In this document: positions 52,808 to 61,004 of the stretch, one piece after another
How positions within the stretch are numbered: the stretch's first letter is position 1
Layout of the letters: each line of letters starts with the position of its first letter
From: a bacterium
Lineage (GTDB): Bacteria > Elusimicrobiota > Elusimicrobia > Elusimicrobiales > UBA9959
NCBI GenBank assembly: GCA_021789695.1
Contig: JAJYJH010000002.1
Coordinates: forward strand, 1-64,000
Direction: 5' to 3'
Length of the DNA stretch: 64,000 nucleotides
The notes under the pieces: generated by a model
Told to the model about the DNA's origin: nothing
Database searches by the model: none
What the model saw: the letters and a program-made list of their open reading frames with translations, nothing else
Program-made: the position numbers and the translations under genes

Positions 52808-54637
52808 ATGCCGCGCACTAACAATTCCTCCGCGCCGCGTTCCTGGACGATGGTCCATTTCCTCCCCGGGGATTTCTCCGGCTTCCGCGCCGAAAACCTG
52901 ATCCAGGCCGCCTTCCCGGGGGCGGTTTTCAGGGTAAAGGACCAGCGGCGCCAGGCACGCCTCACCTCCCCTGAGATAGCCACCCTTTTCCCATTCGACC
53001 AGTTGCTGCTCTCGGCCAACGTCGTCTTTCCTTCCGGCGGGGAGCTGGAGGCGCAGGCCCGCGCGAAGACACCGCTCGGCTGGAGCCCGTGGTTCAGCTG
53101 GGGAACCTTCAGGCCCGGCGGCTCGGCCAGCCGATCTACAGAGAACCGCTTCGGCAGGATGGAGACCGACGTGCTGAAGCTGGCGCGCAAGGCTTCGGCC
53201 TTCCGCTACCGGCTGCTGCTGCGCCCGAAAGGCCCCAAACCGCCGCTGTTGCGCCTGGCGGCCGCCTGCTATACTGATTCTTCGCTGCCTTTCAGGCCGC
53301 AGACCGCGGCAGGGACCGGGGCGATGAAACTGGACCTGCCCAAGCGCTCCCAGATAGCGCTCAACGCGCCGCATTCCCGCGACATCTGCAGCCCGGTCTC
53401 GCTCTCGATGGTGCTGGCCGGGCTAGGCAAGCGCAGCCCCGCCCTTCACACCGCAGCGGCTGTGCGCGACAAGGCCCGGGCCATCTTCGGCAACTGGTTC
53501 TTCAACACCGCCTACGCCGGCTCGCTGGGGCTGCACTCGGTACTGACCAGGCTGAACTCGCTGGATGAGGCCAGGGCTTATATCGAAGCCGGCGTGCCGG
53601 TGATAGCCAGCCTGACCTTCGGCCCCGGCGGGCTGCGCGGAGCGCCGCTGAAGAGGACCAGCGGCCATCTGATGGCAATTACCGGCTTCGCCGGGAACGG
53701 GGACGTCGTAGTTAACGACCCGGCAGCCCCCGACAACAGCACAGTGGAGCGGGTCTACAACAGGCGGCAGTTCGAAGAGGCCTGGCTGGGCAACAAGTTC
53801 GGACTCTCATACATAGTGACGGAGGACCTGGGCAGGTTCCTGGCGGTGAAATGGCCGTACGCGGAACTTTACGAGACGCCGCCCGGCGGCAGGCCTGGGC
53901 GGCGCAAGCTGATAGAGAGCCAGTTGCTGCTCAACGAAAGGGTCGAACTGGCGGAGCTCTCTGGCCGCTGGGCCAGGGTGCGGGCCTGTGAACAGAAGAG
54001 CCTGCGCGCCGACGGCCGCACGCTGGCTCCGTACGAGGGCTGGACGGAAGCCGCGGCCCTGGCCTTCAGGCCGCCGCTGCCTCCGGACAGCGTAGTGAAA
54101 GCGAAAACAGCCTCCTCGGGCGGCAGGAGTTTCTCTCTCGGCGTGAAGTTGAACTCCTCACTGCCGGAGCGCAATCCCTCCGCCCGCTCGCTCAACAGGC
54201 TGACGCCGCCGGCGCCGGCGGTGCTGCGCCGGGGGGCGCTCCGCACGGCCCGCCTTTTTCTCGGGGACAAGTACTACTGGGGAGGGCGCTCGGCTTGGGG
54301 CGTGGACTGTTCCGGTCTGGTGAGCCTGGCCTTCAGGGCCTGGGGCGTGGATCTTCCGCGCAACGCCGGAGACCAGTTCTACGCCTCCCGCAGGATAGCC
54401 AGGGCGGAGTTGCTGCCCGGAGACCTGATCTTCTCCTCCGACGCCTCGGAGCCCATGGACATAACGCACGTCATGCTCTACTCCGGGCGCGGCAGCCTGA
54501 TAGAGGCCACCGGGGACAGCAACTCGGTACGCGAGGTGAGCTTCAAGAAGAAGTTCGGGGTCCCCTTCCGGGCGGCGGAGAACGCCATGGTGGCCGGAGG
54601 TAAAAAAATTTTCTTCAGGAGAGTAATCGAGCCATGA
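52808..54637 (+). CDS. C39-like peptidase fused to NlpC/P60
   Basis: This 609-residue protein combines several units. The N-terminal region (about 1-170) is beta-rich. A C39-like papain-fold domain (about 172-345) has catalytic C194 in RDICSPVSLS, H287 in TSGHLMAI and D304 in VVNDPAA. An SH3-like segment (about 350-420) and linker lead to an NlpC/P60 domain (about 470-609) with C501 in WGVDCSGLVS and H554 in ITHVMLY. NlpC/P60 domains cut peptidoglycan peptides. No signal peptide is evident, which is odd for a wall hydrolase. TACGAT lies 6 nt before the ATG without a ribosome site. Its stop overlaps the start of endonuclease III (ATGA). Confidence 0.88.
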   Translation: MPRTNNSSAPRSWTMVHFLPGDFSGFRAENLIQAAFPGAVFRVKDQRRQARLTSPEIATLFPFDQLLLSANVVFPSGGELEAQARAKTPLGWSPWFSWGTFRPGGSASRSTENRFGRMETDVLKLARKASAFRYRLLLRPKGPKPPLLRLAAACYTDSSLPFRPQTAAGTGAMKLDLPKRSQIALNAPHSRDICSPVSLSMVLAGLGKRSPALHTAAAVRDKARAIFGNWFFNTAYAGSLGLHSVLTRLNSLDEARAYIEAGVPVIASLTFGPGGLRGAPLKRTSGHLMAITGFAGNGDVVVNDPAAPDNSTVERVYNRRQFEEAWLGNKFGLSYIVTEDLGRFLAVKWPYAELYETPPGGRPGRRKLIESQLLLNERVELAELSGRWARVRACEQKSLRADGRTLAPYEGWTEAAALAFRPPLPPDSVVKAKTASSGGRSFSLGVKLNSSLPERNPSARSLNRLTPPAPAVLRRGALRTARLFLGDKYYWGGRSAWGVDCSGLVSLAFRAWGVDLPRNAGDQFYASRRIARAELLPGDLIFSSDASEPMDITHVMLYSGRGSLIEATGDSNSVREVSFKKKFGVPFRAAENAMVAGGKKIFFRRVIEP

Positions 54638-55269
54638 AGAACCGCGCGGACGCCGCGGAGCTTATAAGACTTCTCAGGAAAGCCTACCCTGAAGCCTCCT
54701 GCTCCCTGGACCACCGGAGCCCGTACGAACTGTTGATGGCCACGATACTCTCGGCGCAGTGCACCGACGAGCGCGTGAACATGGTGACCCCGGCGCTGTT
54801 CAGAAAATACCCAGGCCCGGAAGAGCTGGCGGCCGCTCCGCTGCCCGAGATAGAGGCGATGATCCGCTCCACCGGTTTCTACAGGAACAAGGCGCTCTCG
54901 CTCAAGGAAGCCTCCCGGGCCATAAAAGAAAACTTCGGCGGAAAGGTGCCTGGGACGATGGAGGAGCTGCTGACGCTGCGCGGCGTAGCCCGCAAGACGG
55001 CCAACGTGCTGCTGGGCTCGGCCTACGGCATAGCGGCGGGCGTGGTGGTGGACACACACGTCAAGCGCCTGGCCTTCAGGCTCGGCCTCACTGGGGAAAC
55101 CGACCCGGCGCGGATAGAGCGGGACCTGATGAAGGCCGTGCCGAGGGGAGACTGGATCTGGTTCGCGCACGCGTTGGTGCTGCACGGCCGGGCGGTCTGC
55201 GGCGCCCGGAAGCCACTCTGCCCCGGGTGCCCGCTGGCCGCGCTCTGCCCTAAGAACGGCTTAAAGTAA
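54634..55269 (+). CDS. nth: Endonuclease III
   Basis: This 211-residue DNA glycosylase/AP lyase has the helix-hairpin-helix LLTLRGVARKTANVLLG with the catalytic lysine, VVVDTHVKRLAFRLG with the catalytic aspartate, and a C-terminal iron-sulfur cluster CGARKPLCPGCPLAALC (C-x6-C-x2-C-x5-C). It removes oxidised pyrimidines in base-excision repair. The ATG overlaps the TGA of the upstream peptidase gene by four bases. Length is normal. Confidence 0.96.
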   Translation: MKNRADAAELIRLLRKAYPEASCSLDHRSPYELLMATILSAQCTDERVNMVTPALFRKYPGPEELAAAPLPEIEAMIRSTGFYRNKALSLKEASRAIKENFGGKVPGTMEELLTLRGVARKTANVLLGSAYGIAAGVVVDTHVKRLAFRLGLTGETDPARIERDLMKAVPRGDWIWFAHALVLHGRAVCGARKPLCPGCPLAALCPKNGLK

Positions 55270-55445
55270 CCCCTCCGCCTAAAATCCGGCGGCGCCCATT
55301 TAGGAGCGCTGCCGGACTGGACCGCATCCTGAACTTCCAATCTCCCTCCCGTGAACTCCGGAGCGGCCGCGGCAGAGCCGTGCCCCCGGACACGGACGGC
55401 ATATCGGCCTATCCGCGCCTGGAACTTCACGGGCCGGCTGCGGCG

Positions 55446-56300
55446 TCAAAGGTCGGTTATGTCCTGGAATATTACACCGGCGCCGATAATCTTCCCGTCG
55501 ACGCCCTTGATATTGATGGAACTGTACCCGATTGTCTTTTCTTGGCCGTTGACCTTGCACCGGAACTCCTGTCTGCGCACGGTCTTGCCTTGCTTGAGCA
55601 CGTCGCCGATGGCCCCGACCACGTCGGGGCAGAGCTGGAACAACTCCACCACCGGTCTGTTGATGTACTCCTGGCCGACTTCGAAGATCTCGCAGGCTTT
55701 CGGGTTGAAGAAGATCACTTTGCCTTCCATGTCGGCTCCGATGAAGCCGCCGGAAAGGTTGTTAATAGTGCTCTCTCCCTTAAGGTTCAGTTGCTTTATC
55801 GTGGCCTCCAGACGCCTTATGTAGACCTCGCGCGCCGTGACGGCCGTGATCAGCTCGGCGGCCTTCAGTTCTTCTTCGCTGAACTGCCCGGGGATGGAGT
55901 TGATGTACTCTATCACTCCGAGCAGCTCAGAATTGGCCACCGCCGGGACGGCGATGACCGTCTTGGTGGTGAAACCGGAGCCCTTGTCCACCTTCTTGGT
56001 GAAGAGCGGGCTGGTCTCAGCGTCGTTGACCAATATGGCCTGCTTGGACTCCGCGCAAAAGCCCGCCACACCCTGATATCCGAAACTGACCCCGACCAAC
56101 GACTCCCCGACGGGGCCGATGCTTTTGCGGAAGGTAAGCCGCTTTTTCACCTCGTCGGCCTCGAAAAAACTGGCGGCGTGGCAGTTGACGATGCCCGCGC
56201 CGCGCTTGGCCAGGTACTCCCAGAGAGCCTCTTCGCCCTTGGCGGCCTCCTCCGACAGGCCTTCCGCGAACTTCAGTATGAATTCAAGCATCTCGCTCAT
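55446..56300 (-). CDS. GAF-PAS signalling protein without output domain
   Basis: This 284-residue protein has an N-terminal GAF domain (about 15-150; IVNCHAASFFEADEVKKR, VGVSFGYQGVAGFCAESKQ, VIAVPAVANSELLGVIEYIN) and a C-terminal PAS domain (about 165-284; NLSGGFIGADMEGKVIFFNP, KTIGYSSINIKGVDGK, VIFQDITD). It contains no kinase, HTH or cyclase part. Its ATG overlaps the stop of the amidase gene (ATGA), so a sensor protein is produced together with a cell-wall amidase. The sequence from 55270 to 55445 shows no gene. Confidence 0.88.
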   Translation of the reverse strand: MSEMLEFILKFAEGLSEEAAKGEEALWEYLAKRGAGIVNCHAASFFEADEVKKRLTFRKSIGPVGESLVGVSFGYQGVAGFCAESKQAILVNDAETSPLFTKKVDKGSGFTTKTVIAVPAVANSELLGVIEYINSIPGQFSEEELKAAELITAVTAREVYIRRLEATIKQLNLKGESTINNLSGGFIGADMEGKVIFFNPKACEIFEVGQEYINRPVVELFQLCPDVVGAIGDVLKQGKTVRRQEFRCKVNGQEKTIGYSSINIKGVDGKIIGAGVIFQDITDL

Positions 56301-58123
56301 TTTTTCACCTTTTTGGCGGCCGGGTGCGCCGGGACCTTGAACAGACCGAGCAGCCCATCGGAAACCGCGCCGGCGAGCTTATCCTGGAACTGAGGACTGT
56401 TGAGCAGCTCCTCCTGCTCCGGCAGGATCATATACGCGCTCTCTATGAGCGCCGCCGGCATCCAGGTCAAGCGCGCGACCAGATAATCGCCATAGCGAAG
56501 CCCCTCGTCAGGCAGCGGGACGTCGCGCAGATAGGCCGAGTGCAGCGCCTCCGCCAGCGCCAGACTCTGGCGATGATAGTAATAAACGGTAAAGCCGCGC
56601 GGGGAGCCGAAAGGGTCCTCCCCGTCCGGGATGGCATTGTTATGCAGGCTGATGAAGATGTCGCCGCCAAGCTCCTTGGCGATCTTGGGCCGGTTCTGGA
56701 GCTCCACGTCCTCGTCTCCGGAGCGGGTCATCTTCACGACTGCGCCCAAAGCCTCCAGCCTGTCGCGCACGCGCTGCGCTATCGCCAGGTTCACGTTCAC
56801 CTCGAAGGTCTCCATCGGACCCACCGCGCCGTCCAGCGAACAGCCCGACGGCATGGTCGAGAACGAATAGTCCTTCATCGGGACCCGTCTCTCGCCGCAC
56901 TTGTAATAGACCGAATGCCCCGGGTCCAGGACCACGACGAGACCGGAAAGCGGCTTGGGCCAGGCCAGGGATGGCTTAGGGGCGGAGCGCAGGTCCACCT
57001 GCAGGGAGGTACTGCCCTGAGGGTAGGAAACGTCATAGCCCCACAGCGCGCCCGGCGCCGTCTCGAAATCTATCTCGGCCCTGTCCGTGGAGACCTGGCG
57101 GAACGTCACGTTCTTGACGAAGGTATCGGAGGAGTCGTACATGACGTAATTGGTGTGAAGGTGCGCGTAATACAAGGTCAGGCGCAGCCCCCAAGGCGTG
57201 ACCTCGGCGCAATAGGGCAGCTTGCTGTAAAGGCCGACGGAAGCTGAGGTGCCGAAGGCGGTCCTAGAGAGTTTTATCGAGCCTGTCTCGCTGCCGTAGC
57301 CGAACGGGAACGGGAGCCCTCCGGGCGGCTCGACCTTTGAGGCCTCCACCCATGCGGTCTGCCCCGGGGCCAGATAGACCCGGCGGTAGCCGCCGGAGGC
57401 CCCATCGGAGACGAGTTTCACCCCCTCGGGCAGGAACATCAGGTAGCCGCCGTCTGGGGCGTCCTTCAGCACCACCGTGTCGGTGGAGGTCTCGAGCAGT
57501 TCCGGGCGGGCCATAATCCGCACCTTTCCCTTGGCCCGCGCCTCGGCGTTCCTGCCGAAAAGCCCCGTCCTGAAGCGGGCGGTCAATTCCCCTCCGCCTG
57601 GCTTGCCCGCCAAGTAGGAGCCGTAGTATTTGCCAGAATCCGGAGGGACTTCCTGCATCTCCCTGTCCTCGAAGACCCCTTCCAGCGAAAACAGCGCCTT
57701 GTGTCCCGGAGTTCCCACGGCCGTCACCTTGAGATAGTCGCCGGGAGAAAGCTCCTCGTCGGAGAGGTTGGAGGTGAACCGCAAGCTGAGTGTCCCGGTC
57801 GAAGGCGCAGGGACTGGTTCCTCCTGGCCGACGCGTATGGAACGCTGCGCCGTAGTGCCGTCGCCAAGCTCTCCCCTGAAGGTGAAGGTGCCGCCCTGCA
57901 CCGGCAGATAGGCGATGAAGCCTCCGTCCTTGTACACGTCGGTCTTTTGCCCGTTTATGGTCAGCGTGGCCGTGGAAGGCGAGACGTTGCCGAAAACGAA
58001 GGTCTTCGCCACCGCCGGCAGGGCAGCCCCCTCCGGCGGATAGACGAAATTGATCCGGCCGGCCAGAAGCGGCGGCGCGGAACAGAGCAGGATGAAAACT
58101 GGAAGTGCCGGGTTTCGAATCAT
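56297..58123 (-). CDS. N-acetylmuramoyl-L-alanine amidase (AmiC type)
   Basis: This 608-residue exported protein has a signal peptide (ALPVFILLCSAPPLLA). Several beta-rich domains follow (an Ig-like domain around 25-100, further beta modules to about 370, and an AMIN-like stretch). The C-terminal Amidase_3 domain (about 390-600) has VVVLDPGHS (zinc histidine), GAVGPMETFEVNVNLA (zinc glutamate), DIFISLHNNA (zinc histidine) and the catalytic glutamate in AALIESAYMI. It cleaves the bond between MurNAc and L-alanine during cell separation. I start at the ATG at 58123. It is divergent from the barrel-LysM gene. Confidence 0.92.
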   Translation of the reverse strand: MIRNPALPVFILLCSAPPLLAGRINFVYPPEGAALPAVAKTFVFGNVSPSTATLTINGQKTDVYKDGGFIAYLPVQGGTFTFRGELGDGTTAQRSIRVGQEEPVPAPSTGTLSLRFTSNLSDEELSPGDYLKVTAVGTPGHKALFSLEGVFEDREMQEVPPDSGKYYGSYLAGKPGGGELTARFRTGLFGRNAEARAKGKVRIMARPELLETSTDTVVLKDAPDGGYLMFLPEGVKLVSDGASGGYRRVYLAPGQTAWVEASKVEPPGGLPFPFGYGSETGSIKLSRTAFGTSASVGLYSKLPYCAEVTPWGLRLTLYYAHLHTNYVMYDSSDTFVKNVTFRQVSTDRAEIDFETAPGALWGYDVSYPQGSTSLQVDLRSAPKPSLAWPKPLSGLVVVLDPGHSVYYKCGERRVPMKDYSFSTMPSGCSLDGAVGPMETFEVNVNLAIAQRVRDRLEALGAVVKMTRSGDEDVELQNRPKIAKELGGDIFISLHNNAIPDGEDPFGSPRGFTVYYYHRQSLALAEALHSAYLRDVPLPDEGLRYGDYLVARLTWMPAALIESAYMILPEQEELLNSPQFQDKLAGAVSDGLLGLFKVPAHPAAKKVKK

Positions 58124-58141
58124 AGACTTTAAAAAAAATGA

Positions 58142-58179
58142 AACATAAATTCGACAACGGACCGTTACAATGATAATAT
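58142..58179. promoter_or_regulatory. Overlapping divergent promoters
   Basis: For the amidase, the minus strand has TTGTAA (58165-58170), a 17-nt spacer and TATGTT (58142-58147). For the barrel-LysM gene, the plus strand has TCGACA (58151-58156), a 17-nt spacer and TAATAT (58174-58179), leaving a leader of about 9 nt. The two promoters overlap face to face, so they should compete for polymerase. Confidence 0.5.
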
Positions 58180-58194
58180 ACAAAACCGGCGACT

Positions 58195-59508
58195 ATGAAA
58201 AAAATACCCCTGGCCAGCCTGGCCGCTTTTATCCTCCTTCTACCGGGCCTTTCCGCCGCGTCGGATTTCACTTTTATGATGCCCTGCACCCGCGCCAACG
58301 CCGTGGGCAGCGCCTTCTCCACCGTGACGGGCGACCCGTGCGCTGTCTTCTACAACCCGGCCGACCTGACCACTCTGAGCGACATGGGGGTCAACGTGGA
58401 GACGGCCCGCCGCCTTACCCCGGACGCCCCGGAAGGAGAATCCACCCTCACCTATGTGAGGCCCGTCCCCGACACCCAGAACAAAGTGGCCGGCTTCGGC
58501 TATTACGCGATAAGGCAAAAGGGCGGCAACGCGCTGGACTCGCTCACCTTCAGCCTCGGCGACCGCACGGTCATAAAATACCTTCAGAAGCCGCTCTTTT
58601 ACGGAGGCGGCTTCAAGCTGATGAGCCTGCGCGGGGACAAGAGCCACCTGGCTCTGGGCGGCGAGGGCGGCCTGCAGATAGAGAATAATCTGGGGCTCAG
58701 GACCGCCCTGGTCTTTTCCAACGTGCTGCTTGGCGCAGGGCGCCCGCTGATGACCATAACCCTGGGCAACTCCTTCCGGATAGGCGACCTGACACTGCTG
58801 GCCGATCTGCGGGCGCGCGGCTCATACTCGGAGCTCTTCTTCGGGGCGGAGCGGTCGCTGTTCAACGGCCTGCTGGAGGTCCGCGCCGGCAAGGGGCAGT
58901 CGCTCGGCGGCGGACAGTATCTGGCCATGGGCCTTGGCGTGAACGCCTCCCCGTGGCAGACAGACTTCACGTGGTCGCTGCCGTGGGCGGGCTACCACGA
59001 GCTCTACGGTTACTACGGTTTCGACGTAGGCTACCGCTTCGGCGCCCCTCCCTTCAGCGAGAAGTTCGTTGGCGACGCGGCCAGAACGGCCAGCGACCTG
59101 CGCACGCAGATCGACGATTTGCGCACGCAGCGCGCCGCTCTGGATAACGACATCGCCACTTACCGCGTCAACAAGGGCATGCTCGCCTCCGACCTCACGC
59201 TGATGCAGGGCCGTATGCGGGACCTGGAGGACAAGATAAAGGTGCTGCAGGCCCAGGCGGTGGAAGCCCTCTATAGGAAGGAGAATCCGCCGGTCCCGAA
59301 GAAGGTGTACATCCCCCCGCCGCCGCGCTGGCCCAGGCTGCACAAGGTGGCCCCCGGAGAGACGCTGCGCTCCATCGCCTCAAAGTACTACGGCGACCCC
59401 AACCTCTGGGAACGCGTCTACCAAGCCAACGAAAAGCACATTTCAAGGGGCCTGCCGGTCGAAGGCTCTGTTCTGACCATCCCCCCTCCTCCGGCCGACG
59501 GGGAATAG
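58195..59508 (+). CDS. Outer-membrane barrel with coiled coil and LysM
   Basis: This 437-residue protein has a signal peptide (LASLAAFILLLPGLSAA), then an OMPP1/UPF0164-like beta-barrel (about 22-295; CTRANAVGSAFSTVTGDPCA and AVFYNPADLTTLS, the usual first-strand motif). A coiled coil follows (about 298-365; LRTQIDDLRTQRAALDND), then a proline linker (KKVYIPPPPRWPRL) and a C-terminal LysM domain (HKVAPGETLRSIASKYYGD, NLWERVYQANEKHI). It would sit in the outer membrane and reach the peptidoglycan through the coiled coil and LysM, a mechanical or assembly link like OmpA. The ATG has no good ribosome site. Confidence 0.85.
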   Translation: MKKIPLASLAAFILLLPGLSAASDFTFMMPCTRANAVGSAFSTVTGDPCAVFYNPADLTTLSDMGVNVETARRLTPDAPEGESTLTYVRPVPDTQNKVAGFGYYAIRQKGGNALDSLTFSLGDRTVIKYLQKPLFYGGGFKLMSLRGDKSHLALGGEGGLQIENNLGLRTALVFSNVLLGAGRPLMTITLGNSFRIGDLTLLADLRARGSYSELFFGAERSLFNGLLEVRAGKGQSLGGGQYLAMGLGVNASPWQTDFTWSLPWAGYHELYGYYGFDVGYRFGAPPFSEKFVGDAARTASDLRTQIDDLRTQRAALDNDIATYRVNKGMLASDLTLMQGRMRDLEDKIKVLQAQAVEALYRKENPPVPKKVYIPPPPRWPRLHKVAPGETLRSIASKYYGDPNLWERVYQANEKHISRGLPVEGSVLTIPPPPADGE

Positions 59509-59514
59509 GATGCC

Positions 59515-60654
59515 ATGTTAAACACCGTACAGATTATCTGCGCTTCGGAAAAGGACCGGGCCGTGCTGCGCGGCATCTTCTCCGCGCTGGGGGCCGACGC
59601 CGTCTTCTCGTTAGACCTCAACGACGCGCTGGCGCTGCTGGAGAAGACCCGCCCCGCGGCGGTCTTCGTGACCGACGGCGAGGAGCCGCCGGCGGAGATA
59701 ACGCTGCGGGAGCTGCGCCGCGTGGCCCCGTTCCTGCCGGTGATACCGCTGCTGAAGCGTCGCGACGCCTCGCGGGCCGTGGAGCTGATGAAGGCCGGGG
59801 CGCTGGACTGCGCCCAGGGCCCGTGGACGCAGGAGGAACTGCGCCCGTTATACCGCAAGGCCCTGAGCCTCGGCGGCACGCTCATAGAGCTCGACAGCCT
59901 GGGCCTGCGCCGCAAGCGGCGCTCTCTGGCACTGGCGTTGGCCGTCGCAGTGGGGCTGGCGGGCTTCGCGGGAGGCCTCTATTACGGCTTCCGCAGGTTC
60001 TCCCCCCGGGCCCTGGCCCCACACAGTTTCTATCTGCCGTACTTCCACCCCACGGGCATAGTGGCCAAGACGCACACCGTGCTGATAAGCGACTGGTTCA
60101 GCCAGGGGCTCTACGAGCACAACATGAAGACCTTCGGCATAAGGCGCGTGACCAGCCTGCCGGACATCACGCCGGTGGCGATGACAGCCTCGCGGGACTC
60201 GCTCTGGATAGTTCGCTCCGACGGGGTAATAGAGCGGCGCCTGCTGGACCGGACTTACACGAAAGCGTCGCAGACCAAGCCTTTCAGGCCTGTCCCTGAC
60301 AGCGCCTGCTTCGACGGCCTCTATTTTTGGACGGCCGATTCCCGCTCCGGCACTATAGCCAAGCATATGCCCGGCGACAGGCTGGAGGTCATCAAGGAGT
60401 TCAAATACCCGGGCAAGGAACTCTCCGCCATAGCCTGCGATACCCGCTTCCTCTGGGCGGCAGACGCCGGGTTGAAGGCGGTCGTAAAGCTTTCGCTCGA
60501 CGATCCGGAACGCATCGTCTCCGCCACGCCGGTGGATGAGTACGGGTCTCCCTCGCTCAAGGTCACGGCTATGGACTCAAAGGACGGCAGGCTTTGGTTC
60601 ACGGCGGAGGACGGGAACAAGGCGCTGGCCTTCTTCAGAAATGAGCCGAAATAG
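59515..60654 (+). CDS. Pseudo-receiver, TM anchor and propeller-like protein
   Basis: This 379-residue protein has an N-terminal receiver-like domain (about 1-125) whose acidic pair is replaced by SE (IICASEKD), whose acceptor-position aspartate D54 sits in VFVTDGEE and whose switch lysine is missing (Q101, AQGPW). One membrane helix (about 137-158; LALALAVAVGLAGFAGGLYYG) follows. The C-terminal 220 residues are repeated beta-strands (DSLWIVRSDGVIERRLLDR, FDGLYFWTADSRSGTIA, RFLWAADAGLKAVVKLSLDD, GRLWFTAEDGNKALAFF), typical of a propeller facing the periplasm. A phosphorylation-independent signalling role is inferred. Confidence 0.75.
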   Translation: MLNTVQIICASEKDRAVLRGIFSALGADAVFSLDLNDALALLEKTRPAAVFVTDGEEPPAEITLRELRRVAPFLPVIPLLKRRDASRAVELMKAGALDCAQGPWTQEELRPLYRKALSLGGTLIELDSLGLRRKRRSLALALAVAVGLAGFAGGLYYGFRRFSPRALAPHSFYLPYFHPTGIVAKTHTVLISDWFSQGLYEHNMKTFGIRRVTSLPDITPVAMTASRDSLWIVRSDGVIERRLLDRTYTKASQTKPFRPVPDSACFDGLYFWTADSRSGTIAKHMPGDRLEVIKEFKYPGKELSAIACDTRFLWAADAGLKAVVKLSLDDPERIVSATPVDEYGSPSLKVTAMDSKDGRLWFTAEDGNKALAFFRNEPK

Positions 60655-60952
60655 GGCCGATTCCTGGATTCCGGTCTCCTTCCGGACCGCGTTGGACCTG
60701 CCTCAGCTCTGGGGGCGCCTGGCCTATCTCTCGCCCTCCGACGCCGAGCTGGTCAGCCATTTCCACCTGCCTGAAGGCAGGGAGCTGGTGCTGGATTTCG
60801 AGCTTGGCGGGGCCGTTTTTCCCGCGATACGAACCAGGATAGCCGAAGCCGCGCGCGACCGGGAAGGCTACTGCAACTACCGCCTAGTCATTCTGGACCG
60901 GGAGCAATCCTCCCTGCTGAGGACCACCATCGCAAAGGCGATGCCGCGCTGA
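60641..60952 (+). CDS. PilZ-like small protein
   Basis: This 103-residue beta-rich protein (IPVSFRTALDLPQLWGRLAY, then ELVLDFELGGAVFPAI) has the strand order of a PilZ domain, but the RxxxR and (D/N)xSxxG motifs that bind cyclic di-GMP are not clear, so it may not bind the nucleotide. Its ATG overlaps the end of the preceding gene by 14 bp, so the two are translationally coupled. A REC-GGDEF enzyme is encoded at 10621. Confidence 0.45.
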   Translation: MSRNRADSWIPVSFRTALDLPQLWGRLAYLSPSDAELVSHFHLPEGRELVLDFELGGAVFPAIRTRIAEAARDREGYCNYRLVILDREQSSLLRTTIAKAMPR

Positions 60953-60968
60953 GGCGGGCCGGCCGTCC

Positions 60969-60998
60969 TTGCCCAGCGCTCCGCTAAGAACCTATAAT
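60969..60998 (+). promoter_or_regulatory. Leaderless promoter of the AsmA-like gene
   Basis: TTGCCC (60969-60974), an 18-nt spacer and a perfect TATAAT (60993-60998) lie 6 nt before the ATG at 61005. No ribosome site is present, so transcription should start at or next to the start codon. Confidence 0.65.
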
Positions 60999-61004
60999 TT
61001 ATCC

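Noticed and set aside
55270-55445. Possible small minus-strand gene after the GAF-PAS stop
   Set aside because: The frame has no start with a ribosome site and runs antisense into the nth 3' end; no family content.
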